Positions 44,291 through 57,739 are shown, numbered from the stretch's first letter. The stretch: 64,000 bases of DNA from Dasypus novemcinctus (GCF_030445035.2 NC_080704.1:29316200-29380199), one strand, 5' to 3'. Notes: generated from the sequence alone by a model not told the origin. A program made the numbers and translations.

Positions 44291-46193
44291 TGGAAAATAT
44301 TTAGCCCTCTTGAAATTACCTGATGGCAGGCCATAACTGCTTTTCAAGGCTTCTCTGAACTGTAGAATGGAGGTGAGAAATGAGAAAATTGAAGGCAAGA
44401 TGCAGGGAATATTTACTTGAAGTAAAGAGGTTACATTTCAAATTTGTTGTAAAAAAAATTTACCTTCTCTATGTAAGAAAGAAGGCCTAGGGAATATATA
44501 CTCTGAAGACTGAGGCATAGAATAGAATACTGGGCATGTGGAACTATACTACTGCAGGGTAGAAATGGAGGGTCATTTTGATTGACAAACTTAAGACCTG
44601 AGCCAGCTACCATCTTGCTGGTAAAACTACCACGACTAGTGCTAGTAGTTTTTTTTTTTTAATGGAATGTACAGTGGTGTGTAGGTGTATGTATCTTGGG
44701 AGTGAGAACTATATCATTCTGCTGTTTATTATTATCAGTGTTATTGGGCTTCTCTGACATTAGTTCTGCTAATATTTCATTACAAATGAAGCGGCTAATA
44801 CCACTTTACCATTGCTACTTCTAAAAGGGAAATGCACTCTTTTAAATGTTCCAGTTTATGACAATGTATATTCATAACAAAGAAAAGGAAAGCTGATATT
44901 GATAAAAATTTCCCCGTGTTTTACTGGATAGGGAAAATGATTTTATATTAGCTAAGTTATACATTCCTGAGTGCATGCAGTCGGTTTCTAAAACTTTCTG
45001 TGTATATTATCTTTTCAATCATAGTAATTATGGAGGCAATGCGTATATATTTCATTTATGGTGGCAACTTTTATCAGGTTATCATAGATTCTTATTTATT
45101 CCATTTATTTTACTTTCTTCTCTCTCATTTTGCTTTCTTCACAGTTGTGAAATAAATATTTGTACAACAGTGATAGTGTGTCACCTCTCATAGATGGTTT
45201 ACCAGGAAACAAATCAAAAATGCCCCTGGAAAAATCACAGAATAGCATAACAAGATAACAAGCATTTTAATATAAGCAGCAGGAATTCCTTTTTGACTCT
45301 GCTAATCTTTTTTGAGAACTTCCATTAAATAATTTCAATATATATGGAAACTAACCTTCAACCTACAAATTTTATGATTAAGGCTGTAATCTTTTTTTTT
45401 TAAGGCTGTAATCTTAAAGTAATCTTTCTGTATCATGTCTATTTTCTAACCAGCATACATACAAATACACACATGCACATGTCCAAGGATTATATCCCAT
45501 TTTACCATCTTTGTATGTGCACCAATTATTCCTCTTATGGTTTTTTGAGAGATTGAACTAGTATGGTTAAACAGGCATCTTTGAACTAAACCACTCCGTT
45601 GGTCATAAATTAAAATCTGTAGCCATTCCAAGTCTAAAGATTTTAATTGATGTCTTTATGTCTTAGCAACTTCCATGCTTAGTTTCTTATGATTCCAAGG
45701 GTATGTTCAATTCCCTTGTGAACCAATTAAATCCAATTCTCTTATAGCTTCTGACTGTATTGGGTATATCCTTTAGCACAGAGGGGGATTGTGTGTAAGA
45801 GTAAAACTGGATTGGGGTACATGTGTCCTTACTGTAGTAGAGATGGACAGGGGAACACCTGTCTTTACTGTTTGAACAACTCAGAGAGCACTGCCTAGAG
45901 ATGGTGTGCCAGCAGTGACATCTTTGCAGTGGAAGGGATGTAGAGTTAGAACTAGATCATTATTTGGCCTAAATATAAACCCAGATGAATACAACTACTT
46001 CCATAGTGATGATATTTATAAGGAAAGGAAATTCCTAACTTTATGAGCCTCCTCCCTCTTAGATTCACTATCGAACACATTGGCGCTCTCAAGACCTTGT
46101 AAGCACTTAGAAATTTCTTTTTGAATAAAATAAAAATTAAAAAATCTTTCCCACCTCTGGCTTATAGCTTAGGCCTGTATGATTTAAAAGACC
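44291..46193. other. Unassigned DNA
   Basis: No gene or repeat family recognised, apart from the oligo(T) insertion at 45378-45415. Confidence 0.4.
45378..45415. repeat. Oligo(T) between 16-bp direct repeats
   Basis: TTAAGGCTGTAATCTT at 45378-45393 is repeated exactly at 45400-45415 with only six T between. It is interpreted as a tail-only retroposition scar, though replication slippage is possible. Confidence 0.65.
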
Positions 46194-46204
46194 GTAAAGG
46201 TTTT

Positions 46205-46649
46205 ATTTTTGTTTTTTTTTTAAAAGATTTATTTTCTCTCCTTTTATTTTTTTAAAAAGATTTATTTATTTATTTTAAAACGATTTATTTTATATATAAG
46301 TACATTTGCTGCGTGTTCTTCTTTGTCCACTTCTGTTGTTGTCAGCGGCACGAGAATCTGTGGTTCTTTTTGTTGCGTCATCTTGTTGTGTCAGCTCTCC
46401 ATGTGTGCAGCACCATTCCTGGGCAGGCTGCACTTTCTCTCGTGCTGGGTGGCTCTCCTTACGGGGCGCACTCCTTGCGCGTGGGGCTCCCCTACGCGGG
46501 GGACACCCCTGCGTGGCAGGGCACTCCTTGCGCGCATCAGCACTGCGCATGGGCCAGCTCCACACGGGTCAAGGAGGCCCGGGGTTTGAACCGCGGACCT
46601 CCCATGTGGTAGACGGACGCCCTAACCACTGGGCCAAGTCTGCTTCCCT
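46205..46649 (-). mobile_element. DAS-III SINE with extended tail
   Basis: The minus-strand copy has its head at 46649 and B box region near 46580-46590. GTAAAGGTTTT at 46194-46204 and 46650-46660 is a perfect 11-bp duplication. The tail contains three repeats of an AAAGATTTAT-like unit (46225-46290), longer than in other copies. Confidence 0.93.
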
Positions 46650-46660
46650 GTAAAGGTTTT

Positions 46661-48579
46661 TTACTCCATCTTTTTTGGCTCCAGGAAGAAATGCTTTCAA
46701 GGCAACCAAGGTAAATATATATTACTGATTTAAATGTCTTCATGAAAGGATGTTGTTCTCTCTCCCAGGATTGTACCAAGAGCCTGTGGGGAAGTGAATT
46801 TTATGCATTTCCCACATGTGTCTTCCTCATAACTCTTCTTTCTTTCTGCTTATAGAACCCCAGCATATGATTAGAGATTCCTATTTGATTCTCATTTCCC
46901 CCATTTCAAACTCATTTTGATACCTAGTCAAGTCTTAAAGAATTCTGTCTTTAATTATTTCCAGAATCCCTGGTTTCTATCGGTCATTGTTAATAGATGT
47001 ACTGTTTGTCAAGCTTTGGCTCTATTTACTTCTCTCCTTTATTCTAACCTCACAAAAATGAGATTTTACCACTTCAGTCAATAGTAAAGATCACTAAAAA
47101 ACTACTTTTGCTGTATTTCTGGTTTGATGTTAATTTATACAAACTTTCCTGTGTGCTGCCTTTTGTATTGAAGTAATTTATGCTTTCCCCAAATACACTG
47201 ATTCATCTATTCATCAAAAAAGATAGGCATCTTCATAAACATACTTTATCTACCATGTAACTAATATCCAAGGCAGATATAGACACATGCATGAGCACAT
47301 TTTCACACACACCATCTAAAATCTTATATAACATGAACCTGGGAGGAATAACTCTTGTCTGAGCTATAGAATCTGACATCAAGTGGACTTTAAATTGATA
47401 TATATTGATAATACTTTAAAATCCCCAAAAGTGATAAAGATTTTTTCTCATGAAAGATAGTGCATTATCTTCCTAAATTGAAAGAATTAACTTCTCCATG
47501 GGCAGTCAATGACATTTGGACCAGTTTCTTAAAGGATTCTAGGATTAAATCTTACAAGTAGATTTATTTCGCTCTCAATAAACCAAATAAGAATGTGCTA
47601 TTCAGGCTCTCAGCTTTCAGTTTTATGGGCCTACTAGGCAATTATTAATGGATTAGGAAAAAGGCATAGCTAAATAAAATAAATTCTTCAAATGTTACCA
47701 CTGCTTTTCCAGAAAGATAGCAAGTATATTCAATGGCACTCCAGAGATGGGTAAATGAGCTGAAAGGCTAAAAGGGACAGGATGATACACAGGCAAGTAA
47801 ACTTTTTCAAATGCGAAAGCAAGTTAAAAGGGGCTCAAAATAAAAAAGGAGTCAAAACTGAGAAAGGAGGAACAAATAGGATCAGATAAAATTTCACATT
47901 ACATTATTAAAGGCAAGTTAATGTATTTCGCATGGGAAACTTAATTTGTTCCTTTTTTTCAAGAGACTACCATATACTGTGATCATAACCAATCTTTAAA
48001 TTTTCAACAGAATTATAATTCTCTTTTACATGAGAAAGTCTTATTTTATATTTAAGCTCAATAAAATATCTCAGGGGAAAACTCCTTTAACATAAAAAAG
48101 TAATTGTCTTTAAAATACATAAATTAATTCTGTACTTTAAGCATAGTGAAGAACCCAGGCAAGGAAAGGTGGAAAGAGAGGAAGTAATCTGAAAGTGTGG
48201 CACCTAGACCATTTATTTGATGATGATGTTGAAATCCAGGTACTCTAAAAAAGTCTGGGTTCTTTTGGGGATGTGAACCACTGCATTTTGCATGATGCTT
48301 AGTGTTAATACCTAATTCTCCTCCAGTACATCTTCAGAGAACTTTGCTCCAAACTCTAAGAGAGATCCACATTCTTCCCTTGGGACCTGCATAAAACAGC
48401 TATCAAGTTCTCAGAGAAAGAAAGGGCTCAAAAGTTGGTCTCTGAACTAGAGGTGATTATGGCAGTTACAGCTGCTTTAGTGGCTGTACTGGGAAAACTC
48501 TAACAGTTTCAGAGATGAAAACAAAGCCCCCAAGGAACTCGGATTTCTCAGATTATATATATATTTCCCCTTCTCTTTT
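46661..48579. other. Unassigned AT-rich DNA
   Basis: No gene or repeat family recognised. Confidence 0.4.
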
Positions 48580-48800
48580 AAAATTGATTACAGAGGTATT
48601 CCACTTTCAGCTAAAAAGCAGCAACAGGGACAGATTTACTCTTCTGCCTGAAACAATAAAAAGGCCAAAATAAATGAAACTGTATATATCAAGCAGTAAA
48701 GAACAGAGATCTCTGAAAGATGAGAAACAAATGATGTGAGTCATATAATTGACCCAGGTTAATGCCTCCAGAAAGTTCCCAGACCGCAGTGCAGGGAAGG

Positions 48801-49459
48801 TATAACAGTTTGAAGTTATTTTATGAATCCGAAAAGAAAAAGATTATATTCTTGAACTAATTCATTCCTGTGGGTGTGGGGCCCTTTTGTTTGGACTACG
48901 TCGGTGAGGCATGACTCTGGTTGGGTCTCTGCCCTCTTACTGGAGCTTTATATAAACGGAAACACACAGAGAGACACACACAGAGAAAAGAAGCCACCAT
49001 TTTTTACCCTGCCATGTGAGAGAGGACTCAAGGATCTCTAGCAGCCAAAGCTTAAGCATGAAGCCCACAGGAGCGTGGGCCCATGGAGCAGCTCAAAGCT
49101 AAAGAGACAAGCCATGTATGCCTGATAGCCACAACTGAACTCAAAAGAAAGCAGAGCATCTGAGACTGAGAGAGGAGGCCCAGAAGGAGACAAACCCTAT
49201 GCCTGGTTGCCCACAGCCAAACTCCAGGAGACAGTAGATTCTGGAGGGCAAGGCAGAGCTTGGTGGCCCACTTTGCCACTTGGCAGGACACCAGGATCAT
49301 TCATAGCTAACTATGGTGAGGAAGCATCTCTGATGGTGCCTTGATTTGGACATTTCACAGTCTCAGAATTATAAGCTTTTACCCCAAATAAAATTCCCGT
49401 TACAAAAGCCAACCCATTTCTGGTACTTTGCATCAGCATCCCTGTGGCAAGCTAAGACA
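48801..49459 (+). mobile_element. LTR (ERVL-like), 659 bp
   Basis: It begins TATAACAG (expected TGTAACAG) and ends TAAGACA. A perfect 5-bp duplication, GAAGG, lies at 48796-48800 and 49460-49464. A TATATAAA box lies near 48950 and an AATAAA near 49388. It is a solo LTR inside the old L1. Confidence 0.75.
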
Positions 49460-49672
49460 GAAGGGGAACTCAGGTGGATTTACTAAGGTGAGGAGAAGAT
49501 GCTGAGAGTCCTGGGAAACCAAGGCGAGTACAGATTGCAGGACAGAGCACCAGAGAGGAGAGAGCTTCACAGAGAACTCCAACGATCTGCAGAGGATCAC
49601 CCTCAAGTCTTCAGCTGCACACTGATCTGTACATGCATGTGTATAGGCAAGATGTGTCAAGGTCTACCAGGG

Positions 49673-50132
49673 TGAGAATGTGATGCTTAATTTTATATGT
49701 CAACTTGGCTAGGTTATGGTGTCAAGTTGTTTGGTCAAACATGGTCTGGATGGTGCTGTGGAGGCATTTTGTAGATTTTCTACATCTGGCTGGCTTTAAG
49801 TAAGGGAGATTACCCTCCATAGTATGGGTGGGCCTCATTCAATCAGTGGAAGGCCTCAGAGGGAAGAACTGAGGGTTACAGAAAAGAAATTCTGCCTTAA
49901 GACTATACCCTCTACATACTTCTCTCTGAATTTCCAGTCTCCTGGCTACCCCTAAAAAAATTTGGGCTCAAGTCTTCAACATAGCTTTACAGGAATTTCC
50001 AATCTCTGGTCTGCCCTATGAAATCTAGATTTGCCATCCCCCACAATCATATGAGCCAATTTGTTAATATAAATTTCTTTATATATACATATACTGTTGG
50101 TTCTGTTTATCTAGAGAGCACTGACCGATACA
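49673..50132 (+). mobile_element. LTR-like repeat, 460 bp
   Basis: It starts TGAGAATGTGATGCTTAA and ends GATACA, with CAGGG at 49668-49672 and 50133-50137 as a perfect 5-bp duplication. GTCAACTTGGCTAGGTTATG near 49700 and GTTCTGTTTATCTAGAGAG near the end are shared with the element at 51316. It is an old mammalian LTR family I do not name. Confidence 0.65.
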
Positions 50133-51315
50133 CAGGGGAAAGAGCAACCTAAAATAGAGATAAAACTGCCTGATTGACACAGAGGACTAGAAATAGTACT
50201 TATTCCTATAAGCCAGACTGGAAAACTTCCTGATTTATGGGGCATTAGGCAAAGCACACTGAAAAGTTTGGCCATAGCAGTGTAGAATAATTAGCTCTAG
50301 ACAGAGTATTTCTATGGTCTTGCCAAACAAGTCTTAAAAGGAAGATCCAAAAGAATCAAATTGCTTTCAAGGAACTTAACTGCATCCCAGAACAAAACTC
50401 AGGAATATTTAGAGGAATTCAAAAATATCCATCACCCAACAATGTCTTAAATATAATAAAAATTTACCAGACATAGAAAAAAAGCAGGAAAACAGGGCCC
50501 ATCTTGAGGTAAAACCATTGAAACTGACCCAGAACTGATATGTATATATTTGCCTATGAGAAATGAAAGCATATGCCCACGCAAAGACTTGTACTCACAT
50601 GTTCATAATAGCTTTATTTGCAGTATCCCCAAACTGGAAACAACCAGTGTCCATCAGCAGGTGAATGGATAAATAAATTATGCTGTAGCCATACAAAGAA
50701 TGCTACCCAGCAATGAAAAAGAATAAACAATACATCATGGATCAATTTCAAAACCATTATGCTGAGTGAAAGATGCCAGGTAAATGGACTGTATGAGTCC
50801 ATTTATATGAAATTATAGAAAATACTAATCTAAAGAAAGTATATCAGTGCTTCTATAGAGATGGGGAAGGGGTGGAAAGGGGTATAAAAGAAAGAAAAAA
50901 GAAAAAAAGTACACTTTTGAGGTTGATATATTCATTATCTTTATTTTAGTCATGGTTTCATGGTATATCCAGCATGTCAAAACTTATCAAATTGCATACT
51001 TTATGTACAGTTTATTATATCAATTATACTTTAATAAAGCTGTTTTAAAAAATAAAGCAGGGCTTGAAAAAGCATTAACATATATTTTTTGTAGAAAATT
51101 AGAAAATGCGGTTAAATAAAAATCAATGATTATTTTTAACCTTTGTGATTATCATGCCCTTGACTGACTTTCCTTGAGCTGTTATGCCATGAGAAAATAA
51201 AGGTTTAATGAATATTTTAGTTAAGACCTTTTGGTTGCAAGGAACCTAATTCATCTGGAACTAGTTTGGAAAAAAGAAACAACCATGAAATTAACAAGTG
51301 CATGGGGAATGGGGC

Positions 51316-51775
51316 TATAATGGTTAAGATCATGTGTCAACTTGGCTAGGTTATGCTATCCAGTTGTTTGGTTAAGCAGGCACTGTCCTGATTGTTACTG
51401 GGAGGGTATTTCATGGCTTTAATTCATTAGTAAATTGATTGCAACTATGGCTGATTACATCTACAATTAATAAAGGAGATTGCCTGCAGCATGCGAGACA
51501 TCTCATCCCATCATTTGAAGGCCTAAAGGGAGAACTGACAATTTCATCAGTCAGAGAGATGAATTTCTCTTTACTTCAGCCAACCAGCTTTTTCTAGAGA
51601 ATTCATTGAAACCTTCCTCAAGGTTCCCAGCTTGCAGCCTACCCTAAGGAATTCCATGGTCATATGAGCTAATTCCTGTAATAAACCTCATGATATTTAC
51701 ATATATTATGTTTACATATATGTGTATCTGTATATGTATATATTGTCAGTTCTGTTTCCTTGGAGAACCCTAACA
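51316..51775 (+). mobile_element. LTR-like repeat, 460 bp, related to 49673-50132
   Basis: It starts TATAATGGTTAAGATC (expected TG) and ends CCCTAACA, and shares GTCAACTTGGCTAGGTTATG with its neighbour. The flanks GGGGC and CGGGC differ at one position. It is a separate insertion, not the partner LTR of one provirus, because its target site differs. Confidence 0.65.
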
Positions 51776-52344
51776 CGGGCTTATCAGGATACAGAAAATC
51801 TCTGCATCCTGATAAGCTCCTTATAAGGAGTAAGAATTATAAAGGGGAGCCTTCCCTTATAAGGAGGAGACCATGAAGAGTGCGGTAGGGGTGGATGATA
51901 AGCCAATCTAAGAGGGTCTTCTGGAGAAAGTCACCACTGTGGGTGACAGGGGTTAATTTTCCATGACCCTCTGAAGAGCTCTGAAGAGCTCTTTGGAATG
52001 CATTTCAGAATTATGTACCCAAAGGAAAAGGGGAATGGTCTTTAACTCCACTACCTCCCATCCCCCATTGGTCAAGGGTAGCCCCGTGGGATGTTGACTC
52101 CCTTGTGCATCCGGGCTGTGCCAAATCATTAAAGCAGCACCTGCACAGAAAGCAAGAGGCCCAGCTGCACTGCAGTTGATACCTGAGTGAAGCGGACTTT
52201 GGTAGTAACTTCTAGAGTTAAAGTTGGGCCTAGCAGATGTGAGAAGTGCCTGAAGAGAAGAGATGCACAATACACTTCCCAAAGACCTTCCGATTTTATT
52301 AATCATTCCACACCTCCAGCTTAAGTTTTTATGATAATTCTTTT
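51776..52344. other. Unassigned DNA
   Basis: No gene or repeat recognised. A minus-strand open frame at 51953-52306 has no known motif. Confidence 0.4.
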
Positions 52345-52355
52345 AAAATCTTATT

Positions 52356-52618
52356 CTGTTGGGAAGTGGATGTGTTTCAAGTGTTTGGGCTCCCATCTAC
52401 CATATGGGAGGCTCCGGGTTCGATTCCTTGGGTCTCCTGGTGAAGGTAAGCTGTCCTGTGCTGTGGAGAGCTCACGGCCTGCGCCATGGGGAGCTGGCAC
52501 AGCAAGATGATGTAACAAAGGGAAGCAAGCAGACACAGAAGAATGTGCAGCGAGTGGACAAAGAGCAGACAGCGAGCACAAGTGGCGGGGGGCGGGGTAG
52601 GGAATAAAAATCTTTTAA
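52356..52618 (+). mobile_element. DAS-II-type SINE
   Basis: GGGAAGTGGATGTGTTTCAA head, B box GGTTCGATTCC, then the short DAS-II body seen at 9.4 kb but without its long minisatellite. AAAATCTTATT at 52345-52355 and 52619-52629 is a perfect 11-bp duplication. Confidence 0.9.
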
Positions 52619-52639
52619 AAAATCTTATTTGGGTAACAT

Positions 52640-54620
52640 CTGCTTTTTTTCTTTATACATTTGTTCCTTTGCCTTTAAGTTTATTTTGTGGATGTTTCTC
52701 TAGCTTCTTCAGTTAATGTTAATAGGTTCTTTAATTTTCACTCTTAAAAGAATTTTCTAATATATATAAGGATATATATTTCCCTCTACTATTTGGTACC
52801 TCCCACAATTTTGGATACATAATATTTTTGGTTGTCATTTAGTTCTAAATTATTCTGATTCTTGTGAATAAATGAGATGTATGTTATCAACATTTCTAGA
52901 TATATAATTTCTGGCTACCATTTTGATTGATTTCTACTGTGTGGTATTTGTCTAGACCCTGTTTTCTTTTTGCAGTCTGTTATTTAGTGCATTTTTATAA
53001 ATAGCCACATATGATTTAAAAGAACATATATGGCTTGATTGTAGATAGAGTTCTGTAACTATGTGTACAGTCAAGCTTGTTAGTGCTGTAATTCAAGTTC
53101 TCTATAGGCTTTCTTGTTTTTTGTGCCCTGATCAAATAGTTTCTGACAAGGATGTGTTAAAGTCTGCCATAATTATTTTGAATTTTCTAAATTGTGCATT
53201 TAGTTTAATGAATTTATGCTCTACATATTTAAAAATGACTTTTGTTTAGTGACTAAGGGCACATGGCTCTTTTACCTTCTTGATAAAGTGCTCTTTTTGT
53301 CAATGTGAAATAATACTCCCTGCTATATTGGTTTGTTGTTTTTTTTGCCTGATAATATATCTACGACATTATTTTTTTTTCATTTTAATCATCTCGGTGT
53401 ATCTTTTTCTATTACCTTATTTTTAACTTTCCAAAGTTGTTTTTCTGCCCATTTGTTGTAAATCCATTATGAGGGTCTCTTAAGAGGGGATTTTGAGCCT
53501 TTCACTTATATACTATATTTTGAATTTAATTCTGCCAGTCTGTGTAATGTTTTCTGCATAATATACTTTCCATTTTTTCTCCTTCCTCCCTTTTCAGACT
53601 TTTGTGGATTTATTGAATTTGTTTGTCTTTACCTCCTGTATTCAAAAGTTATCTATTCTAATTTGTATTGTTCTGCAGATTGCACTTAACTTTTCAGCAC
53701 AAATATTTAACTTCTTGTGATTTTCTAATAAATATATGGTTATGACTCTCCAAAAAACAAAACAAAAACTCAGCATGTTCATTATTATCCACTCCCTCCT
53801 CTTGTCATTTCAAATTCTAATACTGTCATTATTTGGAATTTTAGTTCTAAGTTTTTATAAGCATATTTTATGAGATGCATAGATTTAACAATGAGTTCCT
53901 GAATTTTTTCTACTAGTGCTTTTTACACTCCTTCCTTAGTTTCATTTTCCCTTTTGATGGAACACATTTTCTATTAGTGCTTTCAGAGTACGTTCATGAA
54001 TGTTAACATTTCCAAGTTCTTGTATACATGAAAATGTTTTTATTTCCCACTCACGTTTAAATGATATGTACAAATGTATGTTCAAAGATTTTCTCTTCTC
54101 CTATGATTTTAAGCTATTCTACACAGTTTTTTTTTTTTTTAAATTTCTGATGTTGCTGATTAGAAGCCTGATGCCAAATTTATTATTTTTTGTTGATCTG
54201 GCTTTTCCCTGTGTCCTTGAAATTACACTCTTATGTGCCTCAGAATAAGGTAAACGTCCTTCCGTGCCCTGTATTTTTCAGTTGTCTCAGTCTAAAGAAT
54301 AGTCAATGCTTTTAGCTTGGAGAACTTCTTAAGCCTTATATTTTAAGTCTTGCTTCTTTCTCTATTATCTTTTTGGAACTCCTATTATATGGATGTTTAA
54401 ATTTCTAGATTCATCCTTCATTCCACTTAACATTTTTTTCTGTACTTTTAAATACTTTCTCTCTCTAGTCTGTACTTTGGAAGGATTCTCAGTCTCATTT
54501 TTTCAGAGTTCAAATTTGATTCTGTATATATATTGACGTTTTATTTCAAAAATTGTTCATTTAACTCCCTAATTTTCTAAGTGGTTCACTGGATATTATT
54601 GTGAATTCTCATTTTAACAT
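52640..54620 (-). mobile_element. Old L1 (L1M/HAL1-like), ORF2 start and ORF1, antisense
   Basis: Plus-strand reading gives degraded reverse-complement L1 landmarks, such as GTGTTAAAGTCTGCCATAAT, AATTCTGCCAGTCTGTGTAA and GAAGCCTGATGCCAAATT. No frame is intact. The right boundary is uncertain. Confidence 0.6.
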
Positions 54621-55234
54621 ACTTGCATATGGATGGGACCATTGATCTAGCTCTGAGCAATAAGCTGGACTGGCTTATTAATTTGTCTTTACTGTTCTCC
54701 ATACTATTTCTCCTTGTCCAACAACCAGCCAGAAGCACAGCCAATAGATGGTAGGAGACTGGGTCCCTGACTCATCCCTTGGAGCAGAGCCTCCTAACCA
54801 GGAACATTCACATTGGACTCTGCATGAGACAGAAGTGCATTTGATAGGGTCAGCCACCGAGGTTTTGGAGTTATTTCTTCAAGCAGCTAGTTTTTGTTAA
54901 CTTATTTTATACAACAGTATCTAATATCATGCTGACATTTGAAAACAGTTAAAATTAAAAATCGAATGTTGCCATATTTCCATCTTGTTTCTTTTCTCCA
55001 CGTGGTTTCAGACTTTGCTGTCAAGAATGATGTAAAATTAGTTTATCTGTGCCTTCACCATACTTATTGCATAATTCAGCACCCAATATAATTCACCGCT
55101 CATTGCAAGTTTACAATAGCCGCTTGAAAAATAAAATTAACTTTATTCTGTATCTCAAATATAGATTGCTAGGCTTATGTAAAAGCACTATTTCAGTAAA
55201 TTTTCTCCATTTGAGAATTTAAGAGCTTCTTCCC

Positions 55235-55684
55235 TGCTCTGGGTTGAATTATGTGTCCCCCAAAAAGATATATTCACCTCCTAACCCCTAGTCCTGTGAA
55301 TGCAATCGTATTTGGAAGTGGAATCTTTAAAGTTGTGATTAGTTAAGATGAGACCAAACTGGGTAAGGGTTGGGCTCTAATACAATGTAGCTGGTGTCCT
55401 TATAAGAAGAGGGAAATTTGGATACAGAGACACCCAGGCACAGGGGAGAATGTCACGTGACAACAGAAACAGAGATTGGAGCACTGTAGCTGCAAGCCAA
55501 GGACCACCACGAGAAACTAGGAAGAGGCAAGGAAGGATTCTCCCTGACAGGTTTTGCAGGGAGGATGGCCCTGCTGACACCTTGACTTTGGACTTCTGCT
55601 CTCCAGAACTGTGAGACAATTTCTGTTGTGTTAAGCCACCTCGTTTGCGGTACTTGGGTACAGCAGCCCTAGGAAACTAATATG
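55235..55684 (+). mobile_element. MLT1-type LTR (MaLR)
   Basis: GGGTTGAATTATGTGTCCCC, GTGTCCTTATAAGAAGAGG (the TATA region) and GAACTGTGAGACAATTTCTG in order identify an MLT1 LTR. The ends are TGCTCTGGG...CTAATATG. No clear duplication remains, as expected for its age. Confidence 0.85.
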
Positions 55685-55784
55685 TGCCATAGAGTACATT
55701 TTGCACAATATTCCAAGATTACTTTACAACCTGATTTGATTAACCATAGTCTCTTGAATTGTCCATAGGATTAAATTTCTTTTT

Positions 55785-56358
55785 TAAAATACGTTTTTTT
55801 TATTGAAGTATATCATTCATACATGAACATCCATAAACAATAAGTGTTTAGTAAAAGTCGTGAATTTACAAAACAAACATGCATAAAATCATACAGGGTT
55901 TCCCATACATCACCCCTCCACCAACACCTTGCTTTGTTGTGATACATTTGTTACAAACTATGCAAGAGCATTGTCAAAATATTACTACAATGATAATCCA
56001 TATCTTACATTTGGTGTATTTTTTCCCTCTAACTCACCCCATTTTTTAAACAAATCAATTTTATTGATACATATTAATAAAACATACACTTTATCCAAAG
56101 TGTACAATCAGTGGTATTTGGTATAATCACATAGTTGTGCATTCATCACTTCAATCATTATTATTAAAGCATTTTCATTATTTCAATAATTTAAAAAACA
56201 GACAAACAAGGAAATTCCTCCCCTCTCAATCTGTTTCCCCTGCTGTACATAGCTACTATTTCTGCCTATTCTTGCACAATTATTTATTTGTTTATTAAGC
56301 AGTCTTATTAAGATATATTCACATACCATGTGCTCTATCCAAAGTGTATACTCAATGA
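55785..56358 (-). mobile_element. Old L1 3' UTR fragments
   Basis: TTATTGAAGTATATCATTCA, AATTTTATTGATACATATTA and ATATATTCACATACCATG are reverse-complement 3' UTR landmarks of mammalian L1, and the middle part resembles 9225-9375. It resumes after the insertion at 56359-56479. Confidence 0.65.
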
Positions 56359-56479
56359 CTTTTTTTTACTTATTTTTTCTTTATTTTTTAATGTTACGTT
56401 AAAAAATATGAGGTCCCCATTTACCCCCCACCCCCTCACCCCACTCTGCCCCCCATAACAACAACCTCCTCCATCATCA
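56359..56479 (-). mobile_element. Very short L1 3' end
   Basis: A 121-bp piece of the young L1-type 3' UTR (GAGGTCCCCATTTACCCCC) is flanked by TATACTCAATGA at 56347-56358 and 56480-56491. Confidence 0.85.
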
Positions 56480-56741
56480 TATACTCAATGATTTTTTTTA
56501 GCTGTTAAAAAAACCTTTATTGTAAAAGAAAAAAGAAAAATAGATGGAAAGAAATTACACATCTTAAAAGAGAGTATAAGGCCAGGTTAGATTTAATATA
56601 ATCAATTATAGCATAGCAACAAAAATTTGTAAATATAAATAATAATTCTAATATAATAGAAATTAATTATAGCATAATTATAATTTTATATTACAGCTCT
56701 AACTATTAGACTTAATAATCTGAAACAATGAAATGAATTAC

Positions 56742-56771
<30 letters not shown>

Positions 56772-56773
<2 letters not shown>

Positions 56774-57142
56774 TAAAGATTTATTTATTTATTTAATTTC
56801 CCTCCCTCCCCCCTCCCCTGGTTGTCTGTTCTTGGTGTCCATTTGCTGCGTCTTGTTTCTTTATCCGCTTCTGTTGGTGTCAGTGGCACGGGAAGTGTGG
56901 GCGGCGCCATTCCTGGGCAGGCTGCACTTTCTTTTCACGCTGGGCGGCTCTCCTTATGGGCGCACTCCTTGCGCGTGGGGCTCCCCCACGCGGGGGACAC
57001 CCTTGCGTGGCACGGCACTACCTGCGCGCATCAGCGCTGCGCATGGCCAGCTCCACACGGGTCAAGGAGGCCCGGGGTTTGAACCGCGGACCTCCCATAT
57101 GGTAGACGGACGCCCTAACCACTGGGCCAAAGTCCGCTTCCC
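56772..57142 (-). mobile_element. DAS-III SINE, young
   Basis: The minus-strand copy is very close to those at 12.1, 26.2 and 27.5 kb. The head is at 57142, and the tail is next to a (TTTA)n run at 56745-56795. No clean duplication was identified. Confidence 0.92.
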
Positions 57143-57739
57143 TGGTTTAGTTATTTAATTTCCATTTAGACCATAATTCTTTCTGGATAATCAAATTCCT
57201 ATTTGGGAATTCTTCACATCTTATTGGAATGAATTACCTCAAATAACAATATGCCAACTCATAATTTTATGAGGCAGAAAAACTCAAAATCTTTTTCAAT
57301 AGTTGTCATGCTAAATATTGATCCAGATGGATTTTTAAAAAATTAATGAGTATGCATAAGAAAGGGTTAAAGGAAAATGAAGTATCCAAAAATCTATCTC
57401 TTTTCCAGTCCTCCTCAATTAAAAGCAAATGTTCATTTTGTATGAAAGAAAACATTGATCACAGGAACAATTTGCTTAGTTGCAATGAGTAATTATTGTT
57501 CATATATTGTAATATTGTTATTTTACATTTATTAGGTCTACTCCAGTTCTGTTTTGGTAACTATTTGCATGGAATACCTTTTTACAACCTTTTACTTTTA
57601 ACCTGGTTTTGTCCTTATGTCTGAGGTGGGTCTCTTGTAGACAACATATAGATGGCTCCCATGGCTGTGACCACCTTCAAGATGGCTAGAAAGTCAGTTT
57701 CCCATGAATCAGTGTAGGAGAGAACCACTTATGGGGGTA

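Larger units (their letters stand above)
48580..51060 (+). mobile_element. Old L1 (L1M-type) 3' region in three pieces
   Basis: Pieces at 48580-48800, 49465-49672 and 50138-51060 read as one old L1 3' end. GAGAACTCCAACGATCTGC and CCTCAAGTCTTCAGCTG (49575-49617), ATTTACCAGACATAG near 50462, and the end ATACTTTAATAAAGCTG near 51030 are known landmarks. Two LTRs separate the pieces. No frame is intact. Confidence 0.65.
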
